Shown: positions 37,887 through 46,564, counted from the first letter of the stretch. The stretch is 64,000 bases of DNA from Massilia sp. YIM B02769 (GCF_030411995.1 NZ_JASNRC010000010.1:220399-284398), one strand, 5' to 3'. The notes: generated by a model not told the origin, from the sequence alone. Made by a program: numbers and translations.

Positions 37887-40445
37887 GTGCGTCCTCTTTC
37901 GAAACGACCCGGGAACCCGCTCGGTGCGCGCCTGCGCCAACGCCTCGGCCTGGCGCGGCGCACGGGCAGCGCGGCGCTTGCCGACCTCGCCACCCTGCGC
38001 GATGCCCACGAGCGCCTGCAGGCCCGCTTCGCGCTGCTGCGCGAATCGACCAGCGACGGCCTGTGGGACGTGGAACTGGGCAAGCGCAAGCTGATGGACC
38101 CGGCCAACGAATTCATCTGGTCCGAGCAGGTGCGGCGCATGGTCGGCTATGGCGACACGGGCGAACTGCCGAACGGCCTGGCCAGCCTCCTGAAACTGCT
38201 GCACCCCGACGACGTGCTGCCGACGGTTACCGCCTTCACCGCCCACATCCACGACCGCAGCGGCCGGACGCCCTACGACGTCACCTACCGCCTGCGCTGC
38301 AAGAGCGGCGAATACCGCTGGTTCCGCGCCCTCAGCCACGCCCAGCGCACCGCGGCCGGCTACGCGATCCGCGTCGCCGGCGCCCTCACCGACATCACCG
38401 ACCGGCGCGCCATGCTTGCCCTGCAGCGCTATGCCGAGGCCATCGTCGCCAGCCTGCCGACCGGGCTGATGGTGCTCGACGGCGAGCTCTACATCCAGAG
38501 CATGAACCGCGCCTTTTGCGACATCGTCGGCCTGGCCGACGAAGCGCAGATGCGCGGCCAGGACTTCGGCGCGGTGATCCCGAAATCGGCGATTCGTGAT
38601 TTGGCTGCTTCCCTGCTGGCCGCCGGCGACACCCGCCACGGCATCGGCGTCGACCTCGGCGACAAGCACCTGCGCGTGGCGATGGAGGCGATCGTGCTGG
38701 CCGAGGGCGAACGGCGCCTGCTGGTGATGGCCGAAGACGTGACCGAGGAGCAGCGCCTGCGCGACGAAGCGCGCCACCATGCCGCGCGCTACCGCGACCA
38801 GGCCTCGCTGCTCGACAAGGCGCGCGACGCCATCATCGTGCGCGGCATCGACGGCCGCGTGCAGTTCTGGAATAAGGGCGCCCAGCGCCTGTACGGCTGG
38901 AGCAGCGAGGAAGTGCTGGGCCACCGCATCGACCACTGGCTGTACCGCGACGGCCCGGCCGCATCAAGCGCGGTGGTGAAGATCACGCTGGAGGCAGGAG
39001 AATGGAGCGGCGAGATCGCCCAGCGGCGCAAGGATGGCGCCCTGCTCACGGTGGAAGGCTACTGGACCCTGGTGCGCGACGAGGAGGAGTGGCCGAAAGC
39101 CTTTTTGGTCATCAATACCGACATCACCCAGCGCAAGGCCAGCGACGAAAAGATCCGCAACCTGGCCCTGTACGACACCCTCACCGGCCTGGCCAACCGT
39201 ACCCTGCTCACCGACCGCATGGCCAGTGCGCTCGAACGCGCGGCCCAGGCCGGGGATCCCCTCGCCGTGCTGTTCCTCGACCTGAACCGCTTCAAGGAGA
39301 TCAACGATACGCAGGGCCACGGCGTCGGCGACCAGGTGCTGGTGAAGGTGGCGCGGCGCTTGCAGGCCGCGCTGCGCGAAGAAGAAGTGCTGGCGCGCCT
39401 GGCCGGCGACGAGTTCGTGGTGGTGGCCGAGCGCGCCGACGCCGCGGTGGCCGCGCGCATTGCCGGGCGCCTGGTCGACGCCATGCAGGACCCGGTGGCC
39501 ACGCACAGCCAGACCTTCCCGGTGGGCCTGTCGATCGGCATCGCCACCTTCCCGCGCGACGGCGCCTGCATGGACGATCTGCTGAAACGCGCCGACATCG
39601 CCATGTACCGCGCCAAGGCGGCCGGCGGCGGCTTCATGTTCTACCAGCCGGAGATGAGCATGGGCCTGCTGGAGCGCATCGAACTGGCCAAGGACTTATC
39701 CAGCGCGCTGGCCGCCGGCGCGCTGCAGCTCCATTTCCAGCCGCAGGTGGATTTGGCGAACGGCCGCGCCATCGGCGCCGAAGCCCTGCTGCGCTGGCGC
39801 GATCCGCAGCGCGGCTGGGTCAGTCCCGGTGTGTTCATCCCGATTGCCGAGAGCCGCGGCATGATCTGCGCGCTCGGGCGCTGGGTGCTGGGCGAAGCCT
39901 GCCGCCAGATGCGCGCCTGGGTCGACGCCGGCTTGCGCTTCCCCGGGCGCCTGTGGATCAACCTCGCGGCCCAGCAACTGGAAGAAGCCGACCTGGTGGC
40001 CAGCATCCGCGGCATCACCGGCGCCGCCGGCATCGCGCCCGGCTGCCTGGCGCTGGAGCTGACCGAGAGCGGGTTGATGGCGGATATGGAAGGCTCGATC
40101 CGCACCATGGCAACCCTGCGCGAGGATGGGTTTGCGATTGCGATCGACGACTTCGGGACCGGGTATTCGTCGCTGGCGTATCTGAAGCGGCTGCCGGCGG
40201 ACAAGCTGAAGATCGACATGTCGTTCGTGCGCGACATGCTGACCGACCGCCATGATTACACCATCGTCACCACCATCATCGGCATGGCGCGCAACCTGGG
40301 GCTGGAGGTGATTGCCGAGGGCGTGGAAGAAGGCGCGCAGGCGCAGGCGCTGCGCTCGCTGGGGTGCGGCGAAGCGCAGGGGTATTACTTCGGGAAGCCG
40401 GTGCCGGCCGAGGTGTTTGCGGAAAAGTGGCTGAGCGCCGCGTGA
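37887..40445 (+). CDS. PAS-GGDEF-EAL cyclic-di-GMP signalling protein
   Basis: An 852-residue cytoplasmic protein without membrane helices. Three PAS-like domains occupy about residues 45-170 (with a PAC-type YRLRCKSGEYRWFRALSHAQ), 175-300 and 305-425 (DAIIVRGIDGRVQFWNKGAQRLYGWSSEEVLG), followed by a GGDEF domain (about 430-590) and an EAL domain (about 600-850). The GGDEF signature reads AGDEF near 508, and no RxxD inhibitory site precedes it. The EAL signature is intact (AEALLRW, IDDFGTGYSSL, EVIAEGVEE), so phosphodiesterase activity is likely and cyclase activity uncertain. Start is GTG with GAGGTGA upstream. Followed by a satellite-like repeat. Confidence 0.93.
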   Translation: MRPLSKRPGNPLGARLRQRLGLARRTGSAALADLATLRDAHERLQARFALLRESTSDGLWDVELGKRKLMDPANEFIWSEQVRRMVGYGDTGELPNGLASLLKLLHPDDVLPTVTAFTAHIHDRSGRTPYDVTYRLRCKSGEYRWFRALSHAQRTAAGYAIRVAGALTDITDRRAMLALQRYAEAIVASLPTGLMVLDGELYIQSMNRAFCDIVGLADEAQMRGQDFGAVIPKSAIRDLAASLLAAGDTRHGIGVDLGDKHLRVAMEAIVLAEGERRLLVMAEDVTEEQRLRDEARHHAARYRDQASLLDKARDAIIVRGIDGRVQFWNKGAQRLYGWSSEEVLGHRIDHWLYRDGPAASSAVVKITLEAGEWSGEIAQRRKDGALLTVEGYWTLVRDEEEWPKAFLVINTDITQRKASDEKIRNLALYDTLTGLANRTLLTDRMASALERAAQAGDPLAVLFLDLNRFKEINDTQGHGVGDQVLVKVARRLQAALREEEVLARLAGDEFVVVAERADAAVAARIAGRLVDAMQDPVATHSQTFPVGLSIGIATFPRDGACMDDLLKRADIAMYRAKAAGGGFMFYQPEMSMGLLERIELAKDLSSALAAGALQLHFQPQVDLANGRAIGAEALLRWRDPQRGWVSPGVFIPIAESRGMICALGRWVLGEACRQMRAWVDAGLRFPGRLWINLAAQQLEEADLVASIRGITGAAGIAPGCLALELTESGLMADMEGSIRTMATLREDGFAIAIDDFGTGYSSLAYLKRLPADKLKIDMSFVRDMLTDRHDYTIVTTIIGMARNLGLEVIAEGVEEGAQAQALRSLGCGEAQGYYFGKPVPAEVFAEKWLSAA

Positions 40446-40470
40446 TCGCAACGGCCTTCGCCAATGGCGG

Positions 40471-40646
40471 CCTGCGGCCGTGATCGTGATTCTGACCTGC
40501 GGCCGTGATCGTGATCGTGATCGTGATTGTGATTGTGATTGTGACCTGCGGCCGTGATTGTGATCGTGATTGTGATTGTGACCTGCGGCCGTGATTGTGA
40601 TCGTGATTGTGATTGTGACCTGCGGCCGTGATTGTGGCCTGCGGCC
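40471..40646. repeat. Compound tandem repeat of GTGATC/GTGATT hexamers
   Basis: Runs of GTGATC and GTGATT hexamers are broken by CCTGCGGCC at 40471, 40496, 40545, 40582, 40619 and 40638. The last three full intervals repeat with a 37-base period. It begins 26 bp after the EAL gene and runs into the next palindromic element. All of it is non-coding as far as I can see. Confidence 0.9.
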
Positions 40647-40846
40647 TTGACCGTACGGTGGGCACCCCGTGCCCACGCAGCTGCGTGCGTATCCTTTTGC
40701 CTGCGGCGGTGGAACATCGCCCGCAAACCCAAACGGCAGCCACGTCCATCTCATGCTGTACGAGCGACACCTTCCTGTCCGTGGCTACGGACACGTGCGT
40801 ACCGCGTGGGCACGGAGTGCCCACCGTACTGTTTCGGCCGCAGGCC
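40636..40846. repeat. 211-bp composite palindromic element
   Basis: Outer inverted pair GGCCTGCGGCC / GGCCGCAGGCC (40636-40646 and 40836-40846) encloses an inner inverted pair of the family core, CCGTACGGTGGGCAC...GTGCCCACGC (40651-40678) and its near-complement (40804-40831, two mismatches). The centre of about 125 bp has no supported gene. Architecture and size match the element at 19388-19600 although the centres are not alike. Together with the satellite this accounts for most of the 512-bp gap before rpoD. Confidence 0.85.
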
Positions 40847-40902
40847 GCCATTGAAACAGGCCGCAGGCCAATAAGCATCCCGGGCCACAGGTCAATGGGC
40901 AC

Positions 40903-40936
40903 AAAAAAATGCCGCCCGGTCGAAACGGGGCGGCAT
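40903..40936 (-). terminator. Rho-independent terminator of rpoD
   Basis: On the minus strand ATGCCGCC pairs with GGCGGCAT around a 12-base loop, followed by seven T. It lies 22 bases after the rpoD stop. Confidence 0.92.
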
Positions 40937-40957
40937 TCTCATTCGACCGAAGTCGGC

Positions 40958-43708
40958 TTATTTCTCGTGCAGGAAGGTCTTCAGCTTGTCCGAACGCGAA
41001 GGCTGACGCAGCTTGCTCATGGCCTTGGCTTCGATCTGGCGAATCCGCTCGCGGGTTACGTCGAACTGCTTGCCCACTTCTTCCAGCGTGTGGTCGTTCG
41101 ACATCTCGACGCCGTAACGCATGCGCAGCACCTTGGCTTCGCGCGGGGTCAGCGAGTCCAGCACTTCCTTGATCACGTTGCGCATCGACGCGTGCAGCGC
41201 GGCGTCCAGCGGCGCCAGGGTCGTGTTGTCCTCGATGAAGTCGCCCAGCTGCGAATCGCCGTCCTCGCCCATCGGGGTTTCCATCGAAATCGGTTCCTTG
41301 GCGATCTTCATGATCTCGCGGACCTTGTTCTCCGGCATTTCCATCTTTTCGGCCAGGGTAGCGAGATCCGGCTCGCTGCCGGTTTCCTGCATGATCTGGC
41401 GCGAGATGCGGTTCATCTTGTTGATGGTCTCGATCATGTGCACCGGCACGCGGATGGTACGGGCCATGTCGGCGATCGAACGCGTGATCGCCTGGCGGAT
41501 CCACCAGGTGGCATAGGTCGAGAACTTGTAGCCACGACGGTACTCGAACTTGTCCACCGCCTTCAGCAGGCCGATATTCCCTTCCTGGATCAGGTCCAGG
41601 AATTGCAGGCCGCGGTTGATGTACTTCTTCGCAATCGAGATCACCAGGCGCAGGTTGGCGACGGTCATTTCGCGCTTCGCGGTACGCGCACGCTTTTCGC
41701 CGGCAGCCATCTGCTTGTTGATCTTGCGCAGGTCGGCCAGCGGCAGCGCCACGCGCGCCTGCAGGTCGATCATGCGCTGCTGCAGTTCCTTGATGGCCGG
41801 CAGGTTACGGCTCAGCACCGCGCTGTACGGGTAGGCGCAGTCGACTTCGCGGTCGCCCCATTCCAGGTCGGTTTCGTTGCCCGGGAAGACCTTGATGAAG
41901 TGGGCGCGCGGCATGCCGCAGCGGTTCACGCAGATGTCCAGCACGGCACGCTCGATCGAACGCACTTCGTCCATCTGGCCGCGCAGGGTGTCGCACAGCT
42001 TTTCCACGACCTTCGCCGTGAAGCGGATGCCCAGCAGCTCGTTCGAGATGATGTCCTGCGCCTTCACGTAGGCAGCCGAACCATAGCCGGTGCTCTTGAA
42101 GGCGTGGCCCATGCGGTCGAACTGTTCTTCGATCAGCTTGAACTTCTCCAGGGCGCTCTTCTTCAGCTGCGCCAGTTGCTCGGTCGAGTAGCCGGCCGCG
42201 CCGCCGCTGGCTTCGCCGCCTTCTTCTTCGTCCTCTTCTTCCTCTTCCTCTTCATCGTCGTCCGACGAAGCGGCAGCCGGCGCCGGCGTGGTGGCGGCGG
42301 CGTTTTCGTTCAGGTCGACGAAGCCGTCCACGACTTCGTCGATCTTCAGCTCGTCGCTGGCGATCTTGTGCGACAGCGCGATGATTTCCGAAATCGTGAT
42401 CGGGCAGGCCGAGATGGCTTGCACCATGTCCTTCAGGCCGCCTTCGATACGCTTGGCGATCTCGATCTCGCCTTCGCGCGTCAGCAGCGACACCGCGCCC
42501 ATTTCGCGCATGTACATGCGGACCGGGTCGGTGGTGCGGCCGAAGTCGGAGTCGACGGTCGACAGCGCGGTCGCGGCGGCCGCTTCCACTTCGTCTTCGC
42601 TGGTCGGCGTCACGGCGTTATCCGACAGCAGCATCATTTCCGCTTCAGGAGCGCGCTCGTAGACGGCGATGCCCATGTCGTTGAAGGTGGCGATGATGCC
42701 TTCGATCGCTTCCGGATCGATGATGTTTTCCGGCAGGTGGTCGTTGATCTCGGCATGGGTCAGGTAACCGCGCTCCTTGCCCATGTTGATCAGGTTACGC
42801 AGCTGCTGGCGGCGTTTTTCCAGTTCCTCGTTCGAGAAGCCTTCCTCGCTCAGGTTGGCGATGCCCTTGGCCTTGCGCTCGCGCGCTTTGGAGACGGCCT
42901 TCAGTTCAGCGCGCTCGACGGCGTTCAGCGCCGCGACTTCGTCGTTCTCCGGCATGAATTCGCTCGGCTTGCGGCCACGGCGGCCCGGCACTTTGACTTG
43001 CGGCAGCAGGTAGCCCGAGGTATCGATCGCGGCCAGCGCGGCGGCGTCGGTGGTCTTGCTGACGGTGCTGCCGGCGGTCGCGATGGCGGTGGCGCCCGAC
43101 GCCGCGCCCGGCTCGACGCGGCGGGTCCGGGTGCGCACGACTTTCGGGGCGGCTTCGGCAACGGCGGCGACGGCGGCTGCGGCAGGCGCCGGAACGGCGA
43201 CGGCGGCCACGGCAGGCGCCGGCTCTTCGGCGGCCTTCAGTGCGGCCAGCTTCGAGGTGCGCTTGCGCACGATGACCGGGGCGACCGCCGGCGTGGTCGG
43301 TACCGTGTAGCCAGGGTCGGCTTCCGGCGCATCGCCTTCAGCGGCGGCGACAGGCTCGGCGGCAGCAGCAACGACGGGAGCGGCGACCGGCGCAGCCTGC
43401 TCGACGACCGGCGCGGCGTCGACGACTGGTGCGGCGTCGACCGCAGGCACGGCTTCGGCCACCGGCGCAGCAAGGTCCGGCGCAGCAACACCCGCCGTAG
43501 GAACGCCCCCGACTTCCGCCTCCACCGCCTCGGCCTGCGCCTTCAGCGACGCCAGCCGCGAACGGGTCTTCACCACCGTCACCTTGGCCGCCGCTTCCGT
43601 TTCGAGGAAGTAGGAGGTCGCGGTTTTGGGCACGGCCAGCTGCGCCGTGGTGGTTTTGGCCGGCGCCTTTTTCGCTGTCAGGGTCAAGGTCTTGGCGGTG
43701 TTCTTCAT
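40958..43708 (-). CDS. rpoD: RNA polymerase primary sigma factor (sigma-70), extended N-terminus
   Basis: The housekeeping sigma factor. At 916 residues it is about 300 longer than E. coli RpoD. Region 1.1 begins near residue 292 ([23 protein letters not shown]); regions 2.1-2.4 ([53 protein letters not shown] in part), 3 and 4.2 ([29 protein letters not shown]) are complete. An acidic run ([18 protein letters not shown]) sits in the non-conserved insert. The first 290 residues are an Ala/Pro/Val-rich, probably disordered extension with three basic motifs (near 45, 146 and 190). GGAGAG precedes the ATG. A strong terminator follows the stop. The gene is divergent from proQ with a probable small RNA between. 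Confidence 0.97.
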   Translation of the reverse strand: MKNTAKTLTLTAKKAPAKTTTAQLAVPKTATSYFLETEAAAKVTVVKTRSRLASLKAQAEAVEAEVGGVPTAGVAAPDLAAPVAEAVPAVDAAPVVDAAPVVEQAAPVAAPVVAAAAEPVAAAEGDAPEADPGYTVPTTPAVAPVIVRKRTSKLAALKAAEEPAPAVAAVAVPAPAAAAVAAVAEAAPKVVRTRTRRVEPGAASGATAIATAGSTVSKTTDAAALAAIDTSGYLLPQVKVPGRRGRKPSEFMPENDEVAALNAVERAELKAVSKARERKAKGIANLSEEGFSNEELEKRRQQLRNLINMGKERGYLTHAEINDHLPENIIDPEAIEGIIATFNDMGIAVYERAPEAEMMLLSDNAVTPTSEDEVEAAAATALSTVDSDFGRTTDPVRMYMREMGAVSLLTREGEIEIAKRIEGGLKDMVQAISACPITISEIIALSHKIASDELKIDEVVDGFVDLNENAAATTPAPAAASSDDDEEEEEEEDEEEGGEASGGAAGYSTEQLAQLKKSALEKFKLIEEQFDRMGHAFKSTGYGSAAYVKAQDIISNELLGIRFTAKVVEKLCDTLRGQMDEVRSIERAVLDICVNRCGMPRAHFIKVFPGNETDLEWGDREVDCAYPYSAVLSRNLPAIKELQQRMIDLQARVALPLADLRKINKQMAAGEKRARTAKREMTVANLRLVISIAKKYINRGLQFLDLIQEGNIGLLKAVDKFEYRRGYKFSTYATWWIRQAITRSIADMARTIRVPVHMIETINKMNRISRQIMQETGSEPDLATLAEKMEMPENKVREIMKIAKEPISMETPMGEDGDSQLGDFIEDNTTLAPLDAALHASMRNVIKEVLDSLTPREAKVLRMRYGVEMSNDHTLEEVGKQFDVTRERIRQIEAKAMSKLRQPSRSDKLKTFLHEK

Positions 43709-43930
43709 AAAAAAACTCTCCTGTCGAGGCGGGTGGACGCCTGCGAAGTCAATAATTCACCATGGCCCGCTGGGGCCGGGGGAAAGAAAATCGGGAATGG
43801 CCCTAATTAAGGGCGCACTGGCCGCAAATCAAGCTCGCCTTTTCCTGCGGCGGCACGCGGCCTGGCCGGATGCGCAAGGGGCAGGACGTCGATGGGCGGT
43901 GATCAAAATTGCGGTGTGCATGGCGGAACG

Positions 43931-43959
43931 AAAAAAAGCCCGTCAGGTGAAACGGGCTT
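43931..43959 (-). terminator. Rho-independent terminator with no upstream gene
   Basis: Read on the minus strand, AAGCCCGT pairs with ACGGGCTT over an eight-base loop and is followed by seven T. rpoD starts downstream of it and proQ points the other way, so it can only end a transcript that begins in the 43960-44274 gap on the minus strand. Confidence 0.85.
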
Positions 43960-44030
43960 GTATCTAATCTCGGTTAGAAGAGTAGAAGGGACAGCCGGCA
44001 TTATGCCTTAAAGCAAGAATTGGTGATAAT
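43931..44030 (-). ncRNA. Candidate small RNA between rpoD and proQ
   Basis: Inferred from the orphan terminator at 43931-43959. Upstream of it on the minus strand is a small hairpin TCTAA / TTAGA (43963-43978), and about 100 bases before the terminator end there is a plausible sigma-70 promoter: TTGCAA, 16 bases, TATATC (about 44045-44073). That would give an RNA of about 90-110 nt. No open frame with a ribosome site fits inside. The rest of the 566-bp rpoD-proQ gap shows an inverted pair ATATCC-CATAAT-GGATAT (44035-44052) and otherwise nothing clear. Transcript ends are estimates. Confidence 0.5.
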
Positions 44031-44274
44031 TGAAATATCCCATAATGGATATAAACAAACCACATAGTATTGCAAAACTGTTACCGAACAACTCTTCCGC
44101 CCGTCTGCGCCGGCGCAAGCCGCGCGCAAGGCAAGAGGCGGATCATACACGATTTCGCGGCCGGCGGCGCGTGCCTGGCTTGTCCGGCGCCGTCTTCCTG
44201 CCATCCGGCAAATGTCACACGATAGACGCACTTGTGCGAGCCCGCATGCTATCCTTCGCTTTCCTGCTATTACC

Positions 44275-44832
44275 ATGAAGTCAATGAACACCATTAGTCC
44301 TGCCGCCGAATCCGCCGACGTCACCACCAGCACCCCTGCCGAGAACACCAGCCCGGACACCTCCGCGCCGGCTGCCGCGCCGGGCAAGGCCACGGAAAGC
44401 ACGTCGGAACCGGCCGCCGCGCCAGGGGCGCAACCGGCCCCATCGGCACGCACCCTGCTCAAGCAATTGCAGCAGCAATTCCCCGCCTTCCGCGACTGCC
44501 TGCCGCTCGCCATCGGTATCGACAAGCAGCTGCAAGCGCGCATGCCCGGCCTCGACCGCAAGACCATGCGTGCCGCGCTGGGCATCCACACCGGCTCGAT
44601 GCGCTACCTGCGCGCAATGGAAAAGGCGACCGTGCGCTACGACCTCGACGGCACCGCCGGCGCGGAAGTGACGGACACCCACCGCACCCATGCCAAGGAA
44701 CAGCTGCAGCAACGCTTCAAGAAAGAAGCCGAGCGCAAGAAGGCCGAAAAAGCCGCCGCTGCCGAAGCCGAAGCGGCGCGCCTGCGCCAGGAAAAGCTGC
44801 AGCAGCTGGCCTCGAAGTTCTCGCGCAACTGA
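44275..44832 (+). CDS. proQ: ProQ/FinO-family RNA chaperone
   Basis: An RNA-binding protein of 185 residues. A disordered Ala/Pro/Ser/Thr-rich N-terminus (1-60) precedes the FinO/ProQ domain (about 62-145): LLKQLQQQFPAFRDCLPLAIGIDKQL, MPGLDRKTMRAALGIHTGSMRYLRAM and a following RYDLDG. A Lys/Glu/Ala-rich helix (AKEQLQQRFKKEAERKKAEKAAAAEAEAARLRQ) ends the protein. Family members bind structured 3' ends of small RNAs and mRNAs and affect pairing and stability. I start at the ATG at 44275; another in-frame ATG follows at 44284. The exonuclease gene begins 13 bases after its stop. Confidence 0.9.
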   Translation: MKSMNTISPAAESADVTTSTPAENTSPDTSAPAAAPGKATESTSEPAAAPGAQPAPSARTLLKQLQQQFPAFRDCLPLAIGIDKQLQARMPGLDRKTMRAALGIHTGSMRYLRAMEKATVRYDLDGTAGAEVTDTHRTHAKEQLQQRFKKEAERKKAEKAAAAEAEAARLRQEKLQQLASKFSRN

Positions 44833-44845
44833 GCGCGCGCCCGCC

Positions 44846-45463
44846 TTGAGCACGAGCCTGAGCGCAGACGCGCCCGCCGAGGACACCCTGCCCCCGTACG
44901 TCGGCATCGCCTTGTCCGACGTACGCCTGGTGAAAACCGCCGGCGATGCCGCCGCCGCGATGGCGGCCTTGACGGCGGCCGACGTGGTCGGCTTCGACAC
45001 CGAGTCCAAGCCGACCTTCGCCAAGGGCGAAAAATCGACCGGACCGCACCTGGTGCAGCTAGCCACCGACGACACCGCCTGGCTGTTCCAGGTCGGCGCG
45101 GCGCCGCTGCGCGCGGAACTGCAGGCCGTGCTGCGCGCCGTGCTCGAATCGCCCGACATCCTGAAGGTGGGCTTCGGCCTGGGCGACGACCTGCGCCGCC
45201 TGCAAGGCAAGCTCGGCATCGAGACGCGCAACGTGCTCGATCTGTCGACCGCCCTGCGCCGCCGCGGCGAGCGCAACACGCTGGGCGCCAAGACCGCCGT
45301 GGCGCGCTTCTTCTCCCAGGCGCTGACCAAGTCGAAACGCATCACCACCACCAACTGGGCGCTGCCGCAGCTGTCTGAAAAGCAGATCCTGTACGCGGCC
45401 GACGATGCCCACGTGGCCCTGCGTATCTACCGCCACTGGCGCGCCAACCCGGCCGCCGCCTGA
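44846..45463 (+). CDS. 3'-5' exonuclease, DnaQ/RNase D-like
   Basis: A 205-residue single-domain DEDD-type exonuclease. The four acidic residues are visible: VVGFDTESKP (Asp and Glu, motif I), KVGFGLGDDLRRL (motif II) and LYAADDAHVAL (motif III, the DEDDy type with Tyr four residues before Asp). The domain matches the RNase D/WRN exonuclease branch without HRDC. It could act on RNA or DNA; placement directly after proQ suggests RNA turnover, which is inference. No ATG exists near the start; I chose TTG at 44846 because upstream codons lie inside proQ, but the ribosome site is weak. Confidence 0.85.
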   Translation: MSTSLSADAPAEDTLPPYVGIALSDVRLVKTAGDAAAAMAALTAADVVGFDTESKPTFAKGEKSTGPHLVQLATDDTAWLFQVGAAPLRAELQAVLRAVLESPDILKVGFGLGDDLRRLQGKLGIETRNVLDLSTALRRRGERNTLGAKTAVARFFSQALTKSKRITTTNWALPQLSEKQILYAADDAHVALRIYRHWRANPAAA

Positions 45464-45581
45464 CCCGGCCTGACCTGGCAAAAAACCTATCATTGTTGAC
45501 TGCTTCGGTTTAACAATTGAAGCGGTAATATTCCCGTGGCAACTACGCCGACACAATAAGACGTCACCACGGGAGACTGCA

Positions 45582-45989
45582 TTGAAAAGCCTGAAAACCG
45601 TCCTTTCCTACCTCCTCATCATCGCCGCCGGCATCGCCATCGGCACCATCGCGCCCCGCGTGCCGCAATGGCTCAAGGGTGACTACACCGAAGGCAACTA
45701 CGCCGCCTACTTCCCGAACCCGGGCACCAAGGTCGTGATGTATGGCACCTCGACCTGTCCGTTCTGCGCCAAGGCGCGCGAGTACCTGAACGAACGCGGC
45801 ATCGCCTATGCCGACTACGACGTCCAGACGTCGCCGGCCGCCAAGGAAGCCTTCGGCAAGCTCGACGGCAAGGGCGTGCCGCTGATCCTGATCGGCAACC
45901 GCCGCATCGACGGCTTCAACCCGCCCGTCTACGACGCCGCCCTGAAGAACGCCGGCATCGCGCCGCGCACGGTGGCGCAGTCGAAGTAA
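45582..45989 (+). CDS. Membrane-anchored glutaredoxin-like protein
   Basis: A 135-residue protein with an N-terminal membrane helix (VLSYLLIIAAGIAIGTIAPRVPQW) and a glutaredoxin/thioredoxin-fold domain: VVMYGTSTCPFCAKAREYLNERGI carries the dithiol active site Cys59-Pro-Phe-Cys62, and GVPLILIGNRRIDGF is the cis-proline region. The helix orientation is not certain, but a periplasmic domain is likely. The start is TTG at 45582 with GGGAG eight bases upstream, a good case for a non-ATG start. A strong terminator follows. Two small Cys-rich secreted peptide genes come next, but separated by that terminator. Confidence 0.85.
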   Translation: MKSLKTVLSYLLIIAAGIAIGTIAPRVPQWLKGDYTEGNYAAYFPNPGTKVVMYGTSTCPFCAKAREYLNERGIAYADYDVQTSPAAKEAFGKLDGKGVPLILIGNRRIDGFNPPVYDAALKNAGIAPRTVAQSK

Positions 45990-45995
45990 TTCCCT

Positions 45996-46023
45996 CGCGC
46001 GCCTCCCCGGCGCGTTTTTTTTT
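45996..46023 (+). terminator. Rho-independent terminator after the glutaredoxin gene
   Basis: CGCGCC and GGCGCG form a six-base stem with a TCCCC loop, followed by nine T. It isolates the glutaredoxin gene from the small peptide genes downstream. Confidence 0.9.
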
Positions 46024-46093
46024 CGCAATGCGATGCCGCGTGACCAGACGGCGCGGCGTCGTTCTCCCATTACGTCTGTACCCAGGAGACACC

Positions 46094-46249
46094 ATGAAAC
46101 GCAAAGTCGCATTGTTCCTGTTCGCCCTCAGCTTCGGCCTGTCGGCCGCCCACGCCGCCAACCCGGCGCACTGCAACAAGCTCTATCAACTCTGCACCGA
46201 CGACCCGGACTGGTGCTACGAGCAGCTGCTGGCCTGCCTGGCACGCTGA
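46094..46249 (+). CDS. Secreted 30-residue peptide with heptad cysteines, copy A
   Basis: A 51-residue precursor with a signal peptide (MKRKVALFLFALSFGLSAAHA, cleavage after residue 21) and a mature peptide of about 30 residues, starting ANPAH. It has Cys at 27, 34, 41 and 48, that is CX6CX6CX6C exactly. In a helix these would fall on one face; alternatively they form two disulfides. The mature part also has acidic residues in the middle (TDDPDW). I know no family with this pattern. The start has CAGGAGA upstream and follows a terminator, so it likely has its own promoter. Not heme-binding by motif (no CXXCH). Confidence 0.75.
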   Translation: MKRKVALFLFALSFGLSAAHAANPAHCNKLYQLCTDDPDWCYEQLLACLAR

Positions 46250-46342
46250 CAAGCCGATTTATTTTTTCGCAACAATGATGCCGCGACAACAGACGGCGCG
46301 GTATCATCCTGTCATCCCGTCTGCCTGAACGGAGAGATGCAC

Positions 46343-46498
46343 ATGAAACGCAAGTTCGCATGGTTTTTGTTTGCCCTCAGCCTTGGCACCACGGCGGCGC
46401 ATGCCGGTAACCCGGACCTGTGCTGGAAGTTCTACCGGGTCTGCGACCCTTACGTATCCGACTGCTGGGCAGAGTACGAGGCCTGCCTCGCAAGCTGA
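46343..46498 (+). CDS. Secreted 30-residue peptide with heptad cysteines, copy B
   Basis: A second 51-residue precursor of the same family, too short for many gene finders. Signal peptide MKRKFAWFLFALSLGTTAAHA, then a mature peptide starting GNPDLCWKF. Cys positions 27, 34, 41 and 48 match copy A exactly, while most residues between them differ (for example DPYVSD against TDDPDW). The copy therefore looks maintained by selection rather than a decaying duplicate. It is more aromatic than copy A (Trp28, Tyr31, Trp42, Tyr45). GGAGAG lies seven bases before the ATG. Cytochrome genes follow 66 bases downstream. Confidence 0.75.
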   Translation: MKRKFAWFLFALSLGTTAAHAGNPDLCWKFYRVCDPYVSDCWAEYEACLAS

Positions 46499-46564
46499 CA
46501 CGCATAATGCTTGACGTGACACCGGGCCGGCGCATCGCCGGCCTCGCAACGACAGGAAACCGAT

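Larger units (their letters stand above)
46012..46498 (+). repeat. Tandem gene duplication, period 249 bp
   Basis: Two copies of a unit containing leader and 51-codon gene, with starts at 46094 and 46343. Similarity extends upstream of the genes: both leaders contain TTTTTTCGCAA, GATGCCGCG, CAGACGGCGCGG and a CGTCTG before the ribosome site. The genes share 27 of 51 residues. This is an old, diverged duplication that included the promoter region. Confidence 0.85.

Noticed and set aside
40471..40646. Possible CRISPR array
   Set aside because: The repeats are contiguous hexamers without unique spacers, and no cas genes are present.
40628..43810. 1060-codon plus-strand frame opposite rpoD
   Set aside because: Antisense to rpoD and begins inside a palindromic element; composition is Arg/His/Gly-rich without domains.
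44001..44591. 196-codon minus-strand frame across the proQ start
   Set aside because: It runs opposite proQ and its end falls in the candidate small RNA region; no ribosome site and no domain, so it does not explain the orphan terminator.
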